Assembly: GCA_018697195.1 (NCBI GenBank)
Contig: CM031861.1
Span: 4,772,114-4,836,113, forward strand
Origin: Certhia americana
Lineage: Eukaryota > Chordata > Aves > Passeriformes > Certhiidae
DNA: 64,000 nt
Reading direction: 5' to 3'
Shown here: positions 21,166-36,088 of the stretch, one piece after another
How the letters are laid out: the number at the start of each line of letters is the position of its first letter
How positions within the stretch are numbered: the stretch's first letter is position 1
The notes under the pieces: model-generated
Databases searched by the model: none
What the model was told of the DNA's origin: nothing
The model's input: only the letters and a program-made list of their open reading frames with translations
Position numbers and translations under genes: made by a program

Positions 21166-24100
21166 TGTAGGATTATGTGATTGTGTGTGACTCTGTGGTG
21201 TCTGTTTTTCCTGTATCTTTCCTGCCTTTCTGTTTTTCTCCCTGTATTCTCCTTCTAGCTCTCTTCTCAGGGAACATAACATCAAATGAGTTTAAAGGTT
21301 TTCTGTGTTCAGTGGGCTAAAGCCTATGTTGGGATAAGTGATGTTATGTTGCATTTATTCTTTTGCCAATGTTCCTTAATTTTCTATAGTTTGCCAGTAA
21401 ACTTTTGTGTAGTTTTTTTTTACCTCTTGAGAATATTTGGGAGGAATTTTCTTCTTTGGACCTACCCAGAGCAAAAGAACCTTGGTTTAGTTGTGAGTGA
21501 CCTGGATGTAACACAGTCATGGACTGCTGAAAACAGAAGGTGATTTACATATTCAGAATTACATGGGAAACTTAACAGCAGCATAGTAATGAGAGAAGAA
21601 AAATTAAATCACATGGACATTAATGTTACTGGAGAAACATAAACTCTTCAGGTAAGAGTTTGTACAGGAAGTCAAATTGCTTGCATATCCAGGAAAAGTT
21701 ATAAGAATCCAGCAAAAGCTAAGATAACCTCCTTGGGACACTGAATATTGCAGAAATGATCCACCCTCTGGGCATTTGCGGTGTTCTGCCTTTAAAGGAT
21801 TAAGTTACTTCTTTCTTGACAAGTTTTGCTACACTGGACTTATTTATGTACCACCTCCATGTAAAATACAAGTTTTAAATTTCTATAAGCAGGGAAGTGC
21901 AATTTAAGCTATGGATTTTTATTTTTTTATTTTTTTAAGGTAAATTGATAAGGATGTTACCTCCTGTAAAATTTCTGAAAGATTTAGCAGCCAACATTTT
22001 TATTGGGGAAGTTTCTTTCAGAAGAAAAAGATTACTTCAGCCAGCATAAATGGCTGAATAAAGTAGGCTTTACATATTTAAGAGGAACTGAAATAGAGGG
22101 CTATCTAAAAAAAAAAAAAAAAAAAGCAATGTTTTTTGTCAGATATTTTTTGCCTTTTCCCTTTCTCGGTGTAAGCCATGCTGGGTTTGCCTTCCAAAAA
22201 ACACACTTGTTTGTTTTTCCAGTTATATAACCCTTTCTAAAGTTTTGTTTACTGTTGGGACACTTGCATCAAGCTTTTCCTGCCCCTGATGAGCATTAAT
22301 TGAAGTGAAATGAAAACAAAACTGTCACATATTTCTGGTCTCCTTGGAAAGCTTCCCCCTCTGACTGATTTTTACAGTCCCATTTCCCTGTTTCTCTACT
22401 TATTAGTATTAGCTTTTTTACCTCAGTTGGGTTCCTAGCTGTGAACATATCACATCTAGATATTATCTCATAGAAATTCCCTTAATAACCTAAATATTTA
22501 AAGAAGTGTCCCACTGGTAAATAGATCTATTTATATCTTTTTAAATATAACTGGGTCCTGTTTGAGGATATGTTTCTACTGCAAGCACATGGAACCTCCA
22601 CCTGCTCCCTGCTTGCATTGAGATTACTGGGGATAACACCATTAGCAGCTTGGTTTAAAACCTGACTTATGTTTAAACCTGACATTTCAATGTTTTTCAA
22701 GTTGAGTTTAGGATTTCGGATTTGTCCTGCTTTTCCAGGACAAAGGAATGTTTAGTAAAAGCTGCATGGCTGCATAGATCTTTTGTTTTTCTTTGCATTA
22801 TTTTCTTCTCTTTCTCACTGTGCAATGAGAAAATAAAGAAGGGTTAGCGAACTAGTAGCTGGCAAATTGCACATCACCTTTTCTGTAGCTCAACTTTGGC
22901 ACTTTTTCTTCATATGTTCCTGTTTTAGTAACTAATTCATGCTTTATGTCCCCTGTAGGGAATTTATGAGTTGGCAGTGTGCTTCCAAGCCTCTCCAGGC
23001 AGCCTGCCTTCCCCTGGAGCAGCTCCTTGCCCCTGCCTGGCTGCTCTCCAAGCTTCCCAGCATCTCCGAGTGGGTGACTACTTGGGCACTGTTTAGAGTT
23101 CTCAGAGGTCTGCTGGGACAGGTTAGAAAGAGATGGATCATTTTCAAGTCTTGAGTTCTGTTGAGATTTAGTTATATTTAAGGAAAAAAGCTTGAAAGAT
23201 TAAGCCACTTTCCTTAATATTACTCAATATTCTCTTAGAAAGACATATTTTCATACTCGACGCTCTAAAATAATAAGCAGAGAAACTGTGAAACATTTCT
23301 TACTCGTTTTCAAGGAATTACATGGCTTTTGGTAATTTATCCTCCTCCACACATCCCATGTAACAACTTGGGGATTCATTAAGGGAACATAACTGGCACA
23401 AGTAACAAGGCACAGATTCCAGGATGGGTTGGGATGCTCCCATTGGTATTAGCCCCTCCCAGCTGGAGAACAAAATGTGAGTTAGACTCTTAAAGTTAGG
23501 AAGTCCACAGCTTCGCAGGCATACAAATGCCTCTGCTTACCCTTGCTATTTTTCTGGCAGCTATTCAGAAATGTGATTGTCACTGCAAGAACAGAAGAAC
23601 TTTTAAAAGTAGTAGTTTTCTGGTTTAGAGACGACCTGCAATATTTATCAGATGCTCTAGAGTTGGAAGAGCAGTTTCATGGTAATGGTATCTCTGTCAT
23701 TGATTTAACAACAACTAAGAAGAACCTGAACTTTCTGCACTGTTACAGCCTGGTTTTGTTTTTTTTCCTCTGTAATAGGAAATTATTTTCAGACTGCAAG
23801 TTTGGGCAAGCTGACTAAAGCTCTCTTCTCCCTTTATTCAGTTTTGGTTTTAATTTGATGTCTACTGAAACTATCGAAATGTCAGCTGTAATAATTGAAC
23901 TGGATAAGATTTCTTCAGATGAGATTGAGAGCAAAAGGGATTTCAAGCCAGATTTTAAGCAAGGCAGATTCAGTCAATCATGTGCTGATTACCATGGGTT
24001 TCAACTTCACTGCTCACGTTCTGCACCAGCTGGTAAGCATGCATTTATATACCTTATTTCCTCAAATCTGTGTCTACTTACCCATGTAACATGTGGTAAT

Positions 24101-27100
24101 TAATCTGTAAGACCCAACAAGGAAAACATAGGAATTGTTGCTGTCGTGCAAGCATTATAGAGATTAATTTTTGGTTCAGAAGAAGTGTAGAAACAAGCGA
24201 TTGTTTAAAAAGAATCTATGTCTAGCACATGCAGGTGACTCTCACCTTGGCATTACAGGAAGATGAGCTTGCCATAGGAGATGATACACTTTTTGTGTAA
24301 GTTGAAGCAGCTCAAGCTGCTGCCCTGAGAGGAGATTTTGCTGCTGCTCTGAGAGGAGATTTTTTGCAAAAAGTGCCTGTCACTGTGGCTCCTTAATTGC
24401 TTTTTTCTGTTTTTTTGTCATAAGTAAAGAGGTAAATGCATATTGCTTGTTTTTATATTGGGCAGGTGTTATGTATAGGTAGAATAGGTCCACAAAAATA
24501 TCAATTTTTGTGAGCATCGAGAAATTTGAATTTTTCCAATAATTCACAGTCATGAAAAATCCTGACTGTAGCTGCCTTGGACTGTCTGATATAACCATGG
24601 GGGTACATCTGCAGTTAATTAATGGAATCTCAATGCCTACAAGTCTTCCAAAGTATTGGATAGTTCTTCACCTAGGAAACACCTTCTGAGAATGGCTACT
24701 GCGATTTCTTTTGGATTACATATGTATTACGACTTTCATAACTCCCAAAGGATAATTTCATTTTCAGCGTGTTTTCACTTACCCAGAACAAAACACAGAC
24801 TTGGCAAGTGGAGAATATCTGAATGCAATTGACACTCTATATCCTGTGATAGGACAACTGAAGTGCACTGGAAGTCTGCACCTTTCAGCCTGGCTGAAGT
24901 AGTTGAATATACAAATCAAACAGTAACATTTTTAACTTTGGAATATTTTCTAGTTATAAATTCAGTTCTAAAACAATAAAATGGTTGAATGGTTGGGAAC
25001 CTTCTTTTGCAAGAAAAGCAGATGGCTTGTGCTTTCCCTGATCGAAATTTTCTAATTTCTCTTTCTCTAAAGCCTTCAGTAACTTTTGTAAAACAGAATT
25101 TTCATAGTCAATGCACTTCTGAAATTTTCTCTTGTATGTCAGGAGAGTTTGTAAAGTCAGGAATTAGGTGTCTATCTTTTCCCCTGGGATATTTAAAAAA
25201 ATCCATAATTTTTTTAATACCTCTCCTACTCCATAGAAGTGTCACCAAAGAACTTGTACATGTGCTAGGTGATTTGCTGAGCTATTTTCCTTAAATGAAA
25301 AACTGACCTTTTTAGTCTATCTTGCTGATAAAGAATTAAATGATCTTCCAGAAACATACCGTTGCTCAGAATTCTGCACAAAGGAAGTAATAAAAAAACA
25401 CACTTCCTTGTTTGATTCTTCCATCCAGAAAAGAAATATTTTCTTTTAAAAAGGATTTTGTCTTGCAAGTATTTGTTGCAAATGCTATTTGATATTCCTG
25501 AAGCAGAAACAATGCTAGCAAACATCTCTGACAAATGTTTTGTCAGAGTTTGGAGATTTTTCTGCTTTATATTTTTGTATCATGAGCAAAATCAAATAAA
25601 TACTGATGCATTGTCTTAGTGTTTTGGGGTGTTGTGAATGATCACTTTAAGGTAATGCCACCTCATTTTTTTGCCTTCTAAAATTTTCCTTGATATATTT
25701 ATTCTACCAGTCTTTAGGCAAGCCCTTTGTAATTTCTAGTGTCGTGCTGTGTTGGTTAAAGTCTGAATGTAATGTAGACAAGAGAAAGGTAAACAACTCT
25801 TATTTGGCTTCCACATGTCTTTTACTAAAAGGAACTTCTACTTGCTCAACCATGGCTATTGATAAAAATAAACAGCTCTTGGTTATATTACAATGATGAA
25901 CCCTATTGCTTTGAGTAGACTATTTACCCACAATGCTGCTTGTCAGGCAGAAGAAAATTTCAAGCTATGGTAATTAACAGAAATTTTTCTCTTAAAATTT
26001 AGGTTTGGGTTATTTTGATTTGTTTGTTTGTTTGCTTGTTTGTTTCAAAAGGTAATGTGAAAATGTCCAGGGAAATCAACATCCTACATCTGGGTGCTGC
26101 ACTAAGGTTTGCTAATGCTGGCTTCTCTGCCCCAGGGGACTCCACTTCCACAGTTGCAGCCTTGGGAATCTTATATTTAGTGTCAATGAACTTCAGATGT
26201 GCAACTGTTTTTTTTTAAAAGGATTTTTAAAGGGCTCAAATGGAATTGCTCATATCACCAACAAATGATAGGAAAAGGTATGTAAGCTATGAAAACATTA
26301 AGTGTTAAGCTACTGAAGAGCAATAACAGAGATCACTTCCTTGTTCTTCTGCTCCTCTTGCTGTGCACAATATTGTTTCTTTTGAGAGGCTTGCTGTTTA
26401 AAATTTATTATGCAATACTTTTCATATAATTCTTTTGATATATATAAAGCGGAGAATTCAATATAGAGAGATTTCACTTAAGAAAAGCTTACCACGTATT
26501 ACTGATGTGTTGCTGCTTTCAAACATAAGACCTACAAAAAGTGAACACTGAGAAAGTAGAGTGGTATCCTGAAATACAGTCTGATGTTCAAAAATGCTGC
26601 TGGGACATAAAAATATTAACCATATTTTTATTTTGTTTTATTTTCAATTCTGATGCAAGTACCAATCCTGAGGTCTGTTTTTTTGTGGGGGGGATCTGCA
26701 GATACATCAACATACATTGCACATGCATCAAAATATACTGCATATTAATAACACTAGAATAAGAACACAAGTATTGATATGTTCTGAGCACAGAGTACAG
26801 ATTTTTTTTTCCATGTAGAGCTGCATTGAAATCTTTAGGGGTTTATCACTTGCAGAAAAATACCGAGACATTGGTTCAAGAAATGAAATGCATAACCAAG
26901 GTCAGCCCCAGGAACAGAGCAGAGACAATTGTTGGCTTCCATGGTGCTCAGATTACCTGGACTCTGGGTGGAAGCTTGAATGGAGCAGTGACACTTTAGA
27001 CATAGCAGATAATGTGGGATTGGTAGGGATTGGCATTTTAGAGATGTCAAGCAATCTTTAAAAAATCTAGATTATCTTGATTTTTAAGATACTTACTCTG

Positions 27101-30100
27101 CAAAGAAGAATTTTTAGTGCAATATGAATGCAAGTGTCACAGCCACAGCAGTTTGTCTTCACCAATGGAAAACAGGCTGTTTCTAATATAGAAACAGAGA
27201 ACCATTTTTCTGTTGTACTGACAAAAGCAGAATTTCCTCCAAGACCTGGTCTATATGCCCTTCAGACTTCTCACAGCCAGCAAAGCTTACCTGAAAATTT
27301 CAGATGTAAGTATTTGTGCAGATTTAGACCTTATTATCCCTGATATTTGCTTTTCCACTTCATGTCTTGTTAGTCTGGAAGAGACTTGAAAACACTTGAC
27401 CTACAATCTTTATTGGCCAATCCAGAGTACAGCACTGGAACTGTTCTGAAATTAGAAATGGATGAAATCACATGGCTCTGTGACTTTTAGTAGAATGGTA
27501 CAAGTAGAAAGCTTGTAGTAGAAAACACTTGTTTTTGCTTTTAATGTGGTTCTTTCACTGAGGAGTTTTTTTGGGGCATCTTCTATGGTGAATGCAGCTG
27601 AAGAGAAAGGGGGAAGAACACAGTATTAGGTCATACAGGGATGGAGACAGGGGCACAAATTTATATAGCATGCCCTTGTTCTTCAGAGCTGGCAAGAGTC
27701 AGTCTTTTTGCTACTGAGCATTAAGAGCTACAACTGGAAGATCTATTGCTCTTTGGCACTACCCTCTGAACAAAAGCTTCATTAATAATATACAAAATAA
27801 GCCTATACCTGAAGAATAATTCAGAGTTAGCAGAGAGGCCCAACATACTGAGGCATTCACCTTTACCCTGGGAGTCATGGCTTCTGTCTTTACATGGCTT
27901 GGATAAATGGAAACTAAACTGAATATAAAAAACCTAACTTTTCCCATAGGCATAATTTCTTTCTTATGTGCACTTTCTTCATTTAATTGGCTATTTGCTT
28001 TCAATGGAGGATGGGGCAGTTTAACCAACTCCCAGAAAAGATACTAATGATTTATAATAGTGGATTTTATTTCCCAAACTATCTCAGAGTAGTATCTCCT
28101 AGAAGTATGGCTATGCAAAGCATGTGCTGACCTCACAGATCAAACTCTCCTTGGTTTGAAATGTGAGGTCAGTACTAGCAAAACAGATGAGTGCAGACTT
28201 GGTAACAACAGTGGAAAAATGGAAGCAAGAGTGAAATCTGAGCACTCTTACAGTAGCACAGTGTGTCTTACACTTACAAAGCCTGAATACAACAGTAAAA
28301 TACTTGGATTTTATCTGTTAGAAGTGGGTCTTATGTGTAAGGCCTTTTTACTTGAATAATGAGCATCAATTGGTAAGCAGGCCTCCAGTATATTGGAAGA
28401 TGCACAATGACTCAGTGTAAATGGGCAGGTCAATGAGGAATTTCAGGTTTCTTAAAAGCTAAATCTTGAATTATGTGTCTATATGCAATTGTAACAACAT
28501 ATTTTTAAAAGCCAAGTCTGAAGCCTGTGAGCATTGTAAGTAGAATGGACTGATGGTCATGAATCAGTTACTTTGGTAAGTAAAGAATGCTGCTCTGGTG
28601 ATGCAGAATGCAGTTGTATTTCATGTTTGAACACCGAATTAAGTGTAAGTTCTGATGGCTGTGTCTAGACAATATGTAGTCAGGAAACAAATGATGTCAT
28701 TTAGTACATTGTATATAAGTCCCTTGCAGTGCTAGGAACCCCAAATATGGGTTGTTTCATTATCACACTACCAAAAATGTATAGAAACTCTGGCAGACTT
28801 TATAAACTGCTGTGATATTGGTATCAGCATTGTAATATTATCTAAGTCAATCTGCTTTAAAAAACCAAAATAATAAACAAAGAACAAAACTTCCTGAAAA
28901 CACAAGTTTAGTAAAATTCAGAAAGGAAGTCATGGGAGAGAGAAAATTATATGGAGTTATCTGCACAGGCAGCTGATTGTTATAACTAGAAAGTTCTGAG
29001 TGGTTCTGGAAGACACAAGTGTCTTTTTCAAAAAAAAGCATGGTGAGAAAGAATTTGGCTGGCTATTAGTCTCAGTCCAAAAATGTGCTGTTTTGCTGGT
29101 AAAATAATAAATTTGGAATGGTATCTTGAAGAATTATGTATCTATATATGCAAAAGTATTTGTAATCATTTGGATCTCTCTCATTTTTGTGCTCCTGCTT
29201 TTGAGGGGGAAGAGGGAAGTCATGTTGAAGTCACAGATCCCCTTACATCAACCTCTTGTGGCAGTACAATTATGTCAAAACTATATGGCTGTATAGTTTT
29301 TGTAATCAAGTAGCCTCAGGCTTCTGTTTTGAAAATTTGACTATTTAGGATTAGTATTTCTAAAATGCATATATTCTTTTGTGTATGAAAATAAAATAGC
29401 ACTTCAAAATAACACCCGAAATTACATTATGTATCATAAATCTTTTAAATAAGCAATAGTCTTCCTTATTCTGCTGCTATGCTTTTGTATTGTAATGCAT
29501 GGACTTTCTGTAAACTCAGATTGTAGTCAGATGCTAATATTAATTTTTTTGAGGTATTGTTAACAAGACAGGTAGTAAATTGTTTAACACATTTGATTCA
29601 AAGGCATGGAATGATGTATGTTGAAGATGAACTGTTTCAGTCCTACCCGAGTACTGAAATGCATGCTAATTTCTACAGTGCCTTCTTGAATATCTTGAAA
29701 ATAAAAATTTCAGGTGTTTCATTTTAGAAAATAAATTCTTTTATTAGCAGGGTCTTCTGGTAGGTACATTCACCGTTCTTTCACTTAATTTGGTTTTCTC
29801 CCGTTCTTTTCCTGATGTCGTAAGGAATAACAGGCCAGTCATAGTGGGCATGGCTCTGGAACCATGAATAAGAGGTCAAAACTGATTTTTGCTTTCCCTT
29901 CCTAGGCATTGAGAAAGAATTAAATATCATAAATTCATGAAACGGCTAAAATAACCTGAGTCAGTCCACTTCTAAGCTTTTCCTCATCTTATTTTGGTAG
30001 GCCTTTGCCTTTTATACTCTAATGGTTTTGATTCTGACACTCAAAAAATATCCAAGGAAAGCACCCTTGTAGAAGTATAAGTTTACTCAATCTTTCCTTC

Positions 30101-32814
30101 ACCCAAAAAAACATTGTGCTGAATCTGAATAACAGAAATCATTAATTATTTAGCTGAACCATCATCAAAATCTCAAGTTGCTATACTCTAGGTTCCTACT
30201 GTTTGATTCTCTTTTGTCCAAGAATGAGACATACAATGTCTACATTTTCTTCCAGGATCCTGAGTAAGGCAAGCTCTGTTAGTGCAGCTTTAAAGAGACA
30301 AATACTAATGAAGAGAGGTCCTTGCCCCATCAGCTTTGGCAAGGCAAAATGCTTTTTCTTTTAACTCAATGCCATTATGACAGAATAAAGAATCACTTTA
30401 ATAAAGCCAGTCTTTCAGAAAGGCAGTTTCTGAAGTATATCAATCAAAGTAAAATTATATTGACCTGTGTGTTTCTTAGAAATGTCCATCTTGAAAAATC
30501 CATAAACTCTGGAAGTTTTCTCCCATAAAATAAAAAACAATGGCAATAGAATACAAATTTGCAAGGATGGTTAGGTTTCCTGCTCTTTGAGACTCTACAG
30601 AACACCTAGTATTAGTTGCTGATTACTGCAATTAACTAAACTTTTTGTCAAAACTAGACAGACATTGGAGTAAATCAGGAATACGGAACTCTGTGTTTAT
30701 GTTTATGCACTTTTTTGTTTTTCTTTATAAAAACCTAAGGAAAACAAATCTTCTCAATTCATAGGTAATCAAAATAAGTTGAAGGTAAGTTCATTCCAAA
30801 TGTTGACATCTTATTCTTGAGAGTGATTTTGCCTTGTCCTCTGACTAATTTAACTAAATGATGCAACAAATGCTCAGGGGATTTTATCTTTTTTCTTCAT
30901 TTCTGGAAGAATGCAGTTTGTACATAGTTTTCACACAGGATATGACTGGCTTGACCACTTACCTCAGGAAGGAAATAATGAGGGCCATTCAAACAAGTAC
31001 AAATAGTTGTTCCTAATTTATTTATAGACATCTTGTCATCCTCAAAATTCACAGAGTTTAATACTATACATTTTTGGCTTGTTCTCTTTCTGTTAATAAT
31101 ATCTGTTACAGGAGAAATAAATGTGATGCTTATTATTTTCATTTTTATAAAACTTTGTTTTCTGCTGTTCTAATTTTGATTTCCACATGTTTTCCTTCTG
31201 AACTGCTTGGCTTTGCTGGGGAAAGCAAAGCACAGATAGTGGGGAGATCTGGGAGGGAACTGTTATGTTTTCTCGCCCTTCATAGCCCAAAGGAATTTCT
31301 TTCCAGACTCAGGTAAAAATCACTTGTTTGATATCCTGTTTTGGCAACAATCAGTGTCTGCTATTTCGGAGGAAAAGAAAACAGGAAAGTTTGTTGGTGG
31401 TCCGGTTTCCAGGTTTCTATCTTCAAAAATGTCCTTCCACTTGATCCAATTTAGCAGCATTGAAGTGCTGCAAGAGTTATGGCACTCAGTTTGAGGAAAA
31501 CCAGTTACACAAAGTGCAGAGTTTAGTCCCTTGAGGTAGATGTTCCCATACTTCTGCCTTCACTTCCTTCCAGCCTGGGGTACAGGGTGCAAAATGAGCG
31601 TGGGGGGAAAAAGGAACTCTCTACAGCTGATCATCTTATGATTATCCCTGAAAACCCTAGCAAGTAACACTAGGAATTTGACTCATAATCTTGTTTTCCC
31701 ATTTTGTCACCAGTGTTGATTCCTTTCTTTCTGTATGTCTCATATTTTCCAAGTTTAACAAGGTCTGTTACTCTCATTTTTCTTCACAAAAAGAAAATAT
31801 TCTCCTCTTCCTTTTGTTTTACTCATTATAAAGCACTTGAAACAATCTTCCTCTCTGCTCAAATTCCTAACTCTTTTTCCTGGCCTTTGCACAAAAGTAA
31901 CTTTCCTCATCTTCCCATTGACATTTTTTGGTTTTTTTATGTGGGACTTTACACTTCATATTACTTTTCTTTTCTTCTTTTTTTTTTTTTTTTTTCTTGG
32001 CATCAGTTTTCTCATTCCTTTCAACTTTTGAAGTGATAATTATTTGTAAGTATAATATATTTTAAACATGCATCTTTGGTTTCTTTCTTAAAACCAGTTG
32101 TTTAACTTTCAGTTGCTTTCAGTACCTTAACATTTATTATACCACTTTTTTAGTACTCTGATTTGTTTCCCATTTTGAGACTGCAGCTTTTTCTCGTGGT
32201 GCCAAATGGATGACTTGCCACAGAAACTATAAGGCTTTGTGCTAACTTGTGCTAGAAAATAACTGGACCTTAAGCTTTGACTTCCTTGTTTACTCTTCAG
32301 CCATTCCCACTTGGCCCCTTTCATGCTGTTTCAGGGCTACCAATAAGCTCTATGTTTGTTACTATTTTCACATTTAATAGAGGAAGAACATAATTGTGGA
32401 GGCACTATATTCAGTTTGCATTTGCTCTGTCAATGTTTGTAATCTTGCAATTCCTTTTATATGATGTCTTAAAGCTTTCATTCTTGTACTCCTTACAGTT
32501 GGTACTGAGATATTACAAGATGCTTTCTCACTGCATGTTCTTTGACATGATTTTAGTACGTAGAATCAAAGAGGCAGAGTAATTGGCAGTGTTTGGGATG
32601 GTATACAAACCTAGGATTGCTTGTGAAATTTCTACTAACCAAAAATCAGACATGACCAGTATTGAGACTGGAGTTTCCTGTATTTTCTTAGCATAGAAAT
32701 CGTAGTCTGACAGTTGCACTAAAGATGAAATTAGAGAGGTGGTCTCTGTTTCTGTTTTATTTAAAAGAAAGACTTGGAGCAAAAGCTAACTTTTAATATT
32801 TTCTTTTTTTCTTA
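21166..32814. other. Intergenic AT-rich DNA, no gene confirmed
   Basis: This is a long stretch without a recognised gene or repeat family. Minor items are a poly-A tract at 22109-22127, (TTTG)n-like runs at about 26018-26045, and a T-tract at 31975-31997. One exon-like segment, 27149-27305, is listed among the findings. The ORFs at 23543-23818, 24989-25294 and 31704-32036 show no domain. Confidence 0.5.
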
Positions 32815-33442
32815 TCGTTGTGGTTTAACCTCTGCAGGCAACTAAGTACCATGCAGACATTCTCTCACTCCCCCACCAGTGGGGGGGTGGGGGGTGGGGG
32901 GAGAAAGGATGAAAATGAGAAAATTTGAGGGTTGAAATACAGACGATTTAATAGGTAAAGCAAAAGCAGTGCATGCAAGAAAAGCAAAAAAAGGAATTAA
33001 TTCCCATCTTCCCACGGGCAGTTGGTCAGCCATCTCTTGGAAAGCAGGGCTCCTTCAAATCTAATCATTGTTTGGAGAAGACAAAAGCCATCACTCCAAA
33101 TGGTCCCCATTTCCTCTTCCCCCTGCTTTCTATACTGAGCATGACATCATATGATATGGGATATCTCTGGGTCAGCTGGGGTGAGCAGTCCTTGCTGTGT
33201 GCCTTCCCAACCCCTTGCACACCCCCAGCTACACTCTGGTGGGGCAGAGGGAGCAGCAGCAAAGTCATGGGCACTGTGTGAGCACTGCTCAGCAGTAATG
33301 AGAACATCTCCACATTATCCACCCTGTTTTCAGAGCAAATCCAAAACACAGTCCCACACAAAGCAGCACACTTGTAAAACTGTAGTGAATTTACTCAGGA
33401 AGAATGCAGAGTTTTGCCCTGGCTGAACTTGACAGCTCCACA
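32815..33442. mobile_element. Avian ERVL-type solo LTR
   Basis: This begins near GTTGTGGTTTAACCTCTGC and continues through GGCAACTAAGTACCATGCAG, a G-rich run at 32880-32900, TTTAATAGGTAAAGCAAAAG, GAGCATGACATCATATGATA, GTGAGCACTGCTCAGCAGTA and TTTTCAGAGCAAATCCAAAA, ending at about CAGCTCCACA. I recognise this order from a common bird ERV LTR. No flanking internal sequence is seen, so it is probably a solo LTR left by recombination between two LTRs. Orientation and target-site duplication were not established. The ORFs inside it are incidental. Confidence 0.82.
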
Positions 33443-33904
33443 TGGTCTTTAGGACAAAAGCTGGAGGGTGGTGGAAAAGCTACTGTCTATTGATGGTGAG
33501 GAAGCCCATCTCCAACACTGCAGACATGATTCAACATTTCTATAAAGAAATGAGCCTGGGATGTGCATGTCAGTGACTAATAGACTCTGGAATCAATCAC
33601 TAAAAATAAACTAGCATTGTGTTACTTAGATAATGAAATATATTCCCATAATTTTTTTTTTGTTTGTTTGCTTTTTTAGGTGTTGGAATCCCACTTTGAT
33701 TTACTTTACCAGAAATTACTATGTTAATATGGTGGTTATGAAAACCTCTGTTCTTATCATGCAATCTTTCTGCAGGACGTAAAATTAATCATTAGGCATA
33801 ATTTCATTGATAATTTCTTTTTGTCTTGTGTATTCTCCAGTCAATAACCTTTCTAACTCCCTTTCTGAGGTGAACTTCTTTGCTTTATCTGGTCCTTCTT
33901 CTCA
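33443..33904. other. Intergenic, nothing recognised
   Basis: This is AT-rich sequence between two LTR copies. It contains a short (TTTG)n-like run at 33653-33672 and nothing else that I can name. Confidence 0.45.
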
Positions 33905-34400
33905 GGGTCAGAATTAACAGTGTGAGAGACAGGATTTTTGTTTGGACTTGGATGTTTATTATTTTTTATCTAAGTTACAACTTCACTAACTGTGAGTGCT
34001 TCTACATGCTAAGTTAACAGAGCAAAAATGGAGCATAGAGTTGTCTTCAAGGTCTTTCAAGCTTGAACTGCTTAACTATGAGATGCTAATTAATCAATTT
34101 TTATTTTTAACCTAATAACTAATCACCTATGTTTTTCACTGTGGATTTTTTCACTCAATCACACAAAATCACTCAAACTTGTGAAGAAGAAGGAGAAGAA
34201 GAAGACTATGCCCTAAACCCTCCATCTTGTTACATACATATTACTAGATCCCAAAAAACCTAAACTCAAAATTCTTCACTTTGTGAGATAACACACTTCC
34301 ATTCAACCACACGCTCATAATTTCAGTGTTATTACTCAATTTTGGAAGCCTTTTCCATGGCCTCAGGTAAAATGCAGTGTATCTTAAGATCATTCCCTGT
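33905..34400 (-). mobile_element. Diverged ERV LTR-like element, minus strand
   Basis: On the minus strand there is an AATAAA (complement of TTTATT at about 33955) followed by a CTGTCTCTCACACTGTTAAT-like end, as in an LTR. Its right half (34196-34380) shares an ordered series of words with 45577-45760: CCTCCATCTTGT, CCCAAAAA, TGTGATA/TGAGATA, CTTTTCCATGG/CCTTTCCATGG, and AGTGT. The shared order supports a common repeat family. A GAAGAAGAAG-type short repeat is at 34182-34204. Confidence 0.5.
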
Positions 34401-36088
34401 TAGCACAGAAAGTCTGAAATTCTCTGTATCAGGGTTACAAAACCTTTCTACTTAATTAACATAATGGGAGATTAGCACCTGGATATGTGACTGTACAGGT
34501 CAATAGGTAAAATGTGCTTTAGCTTCTGTACATCTGTGTTCACAGAATCATTGATTCATTTCTTTGTATGAGTATTGTAAGAAACAAAAGCTCAGCCTGT
34601 GTTTCCTTGAATCTTTGGACAATGAGTTTCAACTTTGGACTAGGTGATATCCAAGCCAAGAAGAATCTAATAGGGTACCTAGTATCTTCATTCAGAGAGA
34701 CTACAAATCTTTGTATTAATGCAATAATAATTTTTAAAAAATAAAGACAATATAAACTGAATTGAATGACACCTCAGCTACTGCTCTAATCCTTATCCCA
34801 GGAGAGACCTTGAGCAGATGCCACCAGCTATTTTCAGGTTTCTGGAGTCAACGGTGTAGTAGACTGAAGGAACAAATGGTGGAACTAGTTTAAAAAGTGT
34901 CTTCCTCAAGTTCTTCCTGCCCAGATGCCAGAATGGAATAAATAAGAATTGTTCTTGTTGGGGTGTAGCCTAACTTGGCTTGATAGATGTCATATTTCAA
35001 AGACCAGGTACGTCAGCAGTTGATAAAATGCTGTCTCTACTTTTCAAATAAACAGAAACTCTTCTGTGTTTAGCTCTTGAAGAGAAGAATACCACACAAA
35101 CAACACAGGACCTGTCTAAGTCACTGTCCCGGTGTCACCTAATGCTCCAACAGCACCAAGGACAAAGTCCTCAGCTGAACTGGAACTTGAGAATATTTGG
35201 GGTGAAAATATATTTTGCTACAAACAATGCCCAAATGTATTCAAACCCTTCCATGGATTTTGGATGAGACTTAACATACATGTATAATACAGCAGGGAAT
35301 GACTGATGATGGAATGGGAAGCATTCAAGAAATCCCCTGCCATCTGGTATTGTTGATAGTTTGCTGGCATGATGATTTGCAGATTCCTGTACATGTTGCC
35401 TTTGAGAAGATGCTAAATATTTGTCTCTGCCATTATCATTAGAAGCTGTAAATATGTTTGGGAGGAAGAGAATGACTAACTTATGTGCAGAGAAAAAAAA
35501 AAAGAAATCAAGATCTACTACAAAAAGACCTGTAGCCTTTCTCTACTAAGAATTACAGCTTTGACAGTTTTTTTGCTGAGAATACTTGGTGTGTAGTACC
35601 TGCTTACTACTATTTTCATAATGAGATCACATGAACTTCAATTTATATTATTACACTTTCAGCAAGTGCTTTTCTGAGTTAATAAAAATGTCTCTAGTGT
35701 CTCTAGCTAAAGCAAACATAGCTGTTTATACCATGGAGCAACCACACATAGGAGATGGGGCTTTATAGTCCAGGGTGCAGGTCTTATATTTTTGATTGTG
35801 TGAGCTATTATAATGATTTTACTAATTAATCAAAGATAAACAGGAAGGTGTCTGATTCAGATAGAAAACTTATTTCCAAATTCCAGTTTTATGATCTGTT
35901 GTTGCTTCATGCCCAGCCTTTAGGCTCAGAGCACAGGTGCTCCTTAAGGCTTGGGGCTGGCACGGGGTGACTCTGCTCCCATGGGTCCCACTTCTCCCAT
36001 CTTGGAATAGCGACTGGATTTCAGTTCATCTCAAAGCAGCTGAAAGATAACTACTGCAGCTCCTTCAAGCCAGAGAAGGGAAAGGCTT
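34401..36088. other. Intergenic AT-rich DNA, no gene seen
   Basis: No exon, RNA gene or clear repeat was recognised. GC content rises from about 35930, just before the next LTR. Confidence 0.45.
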
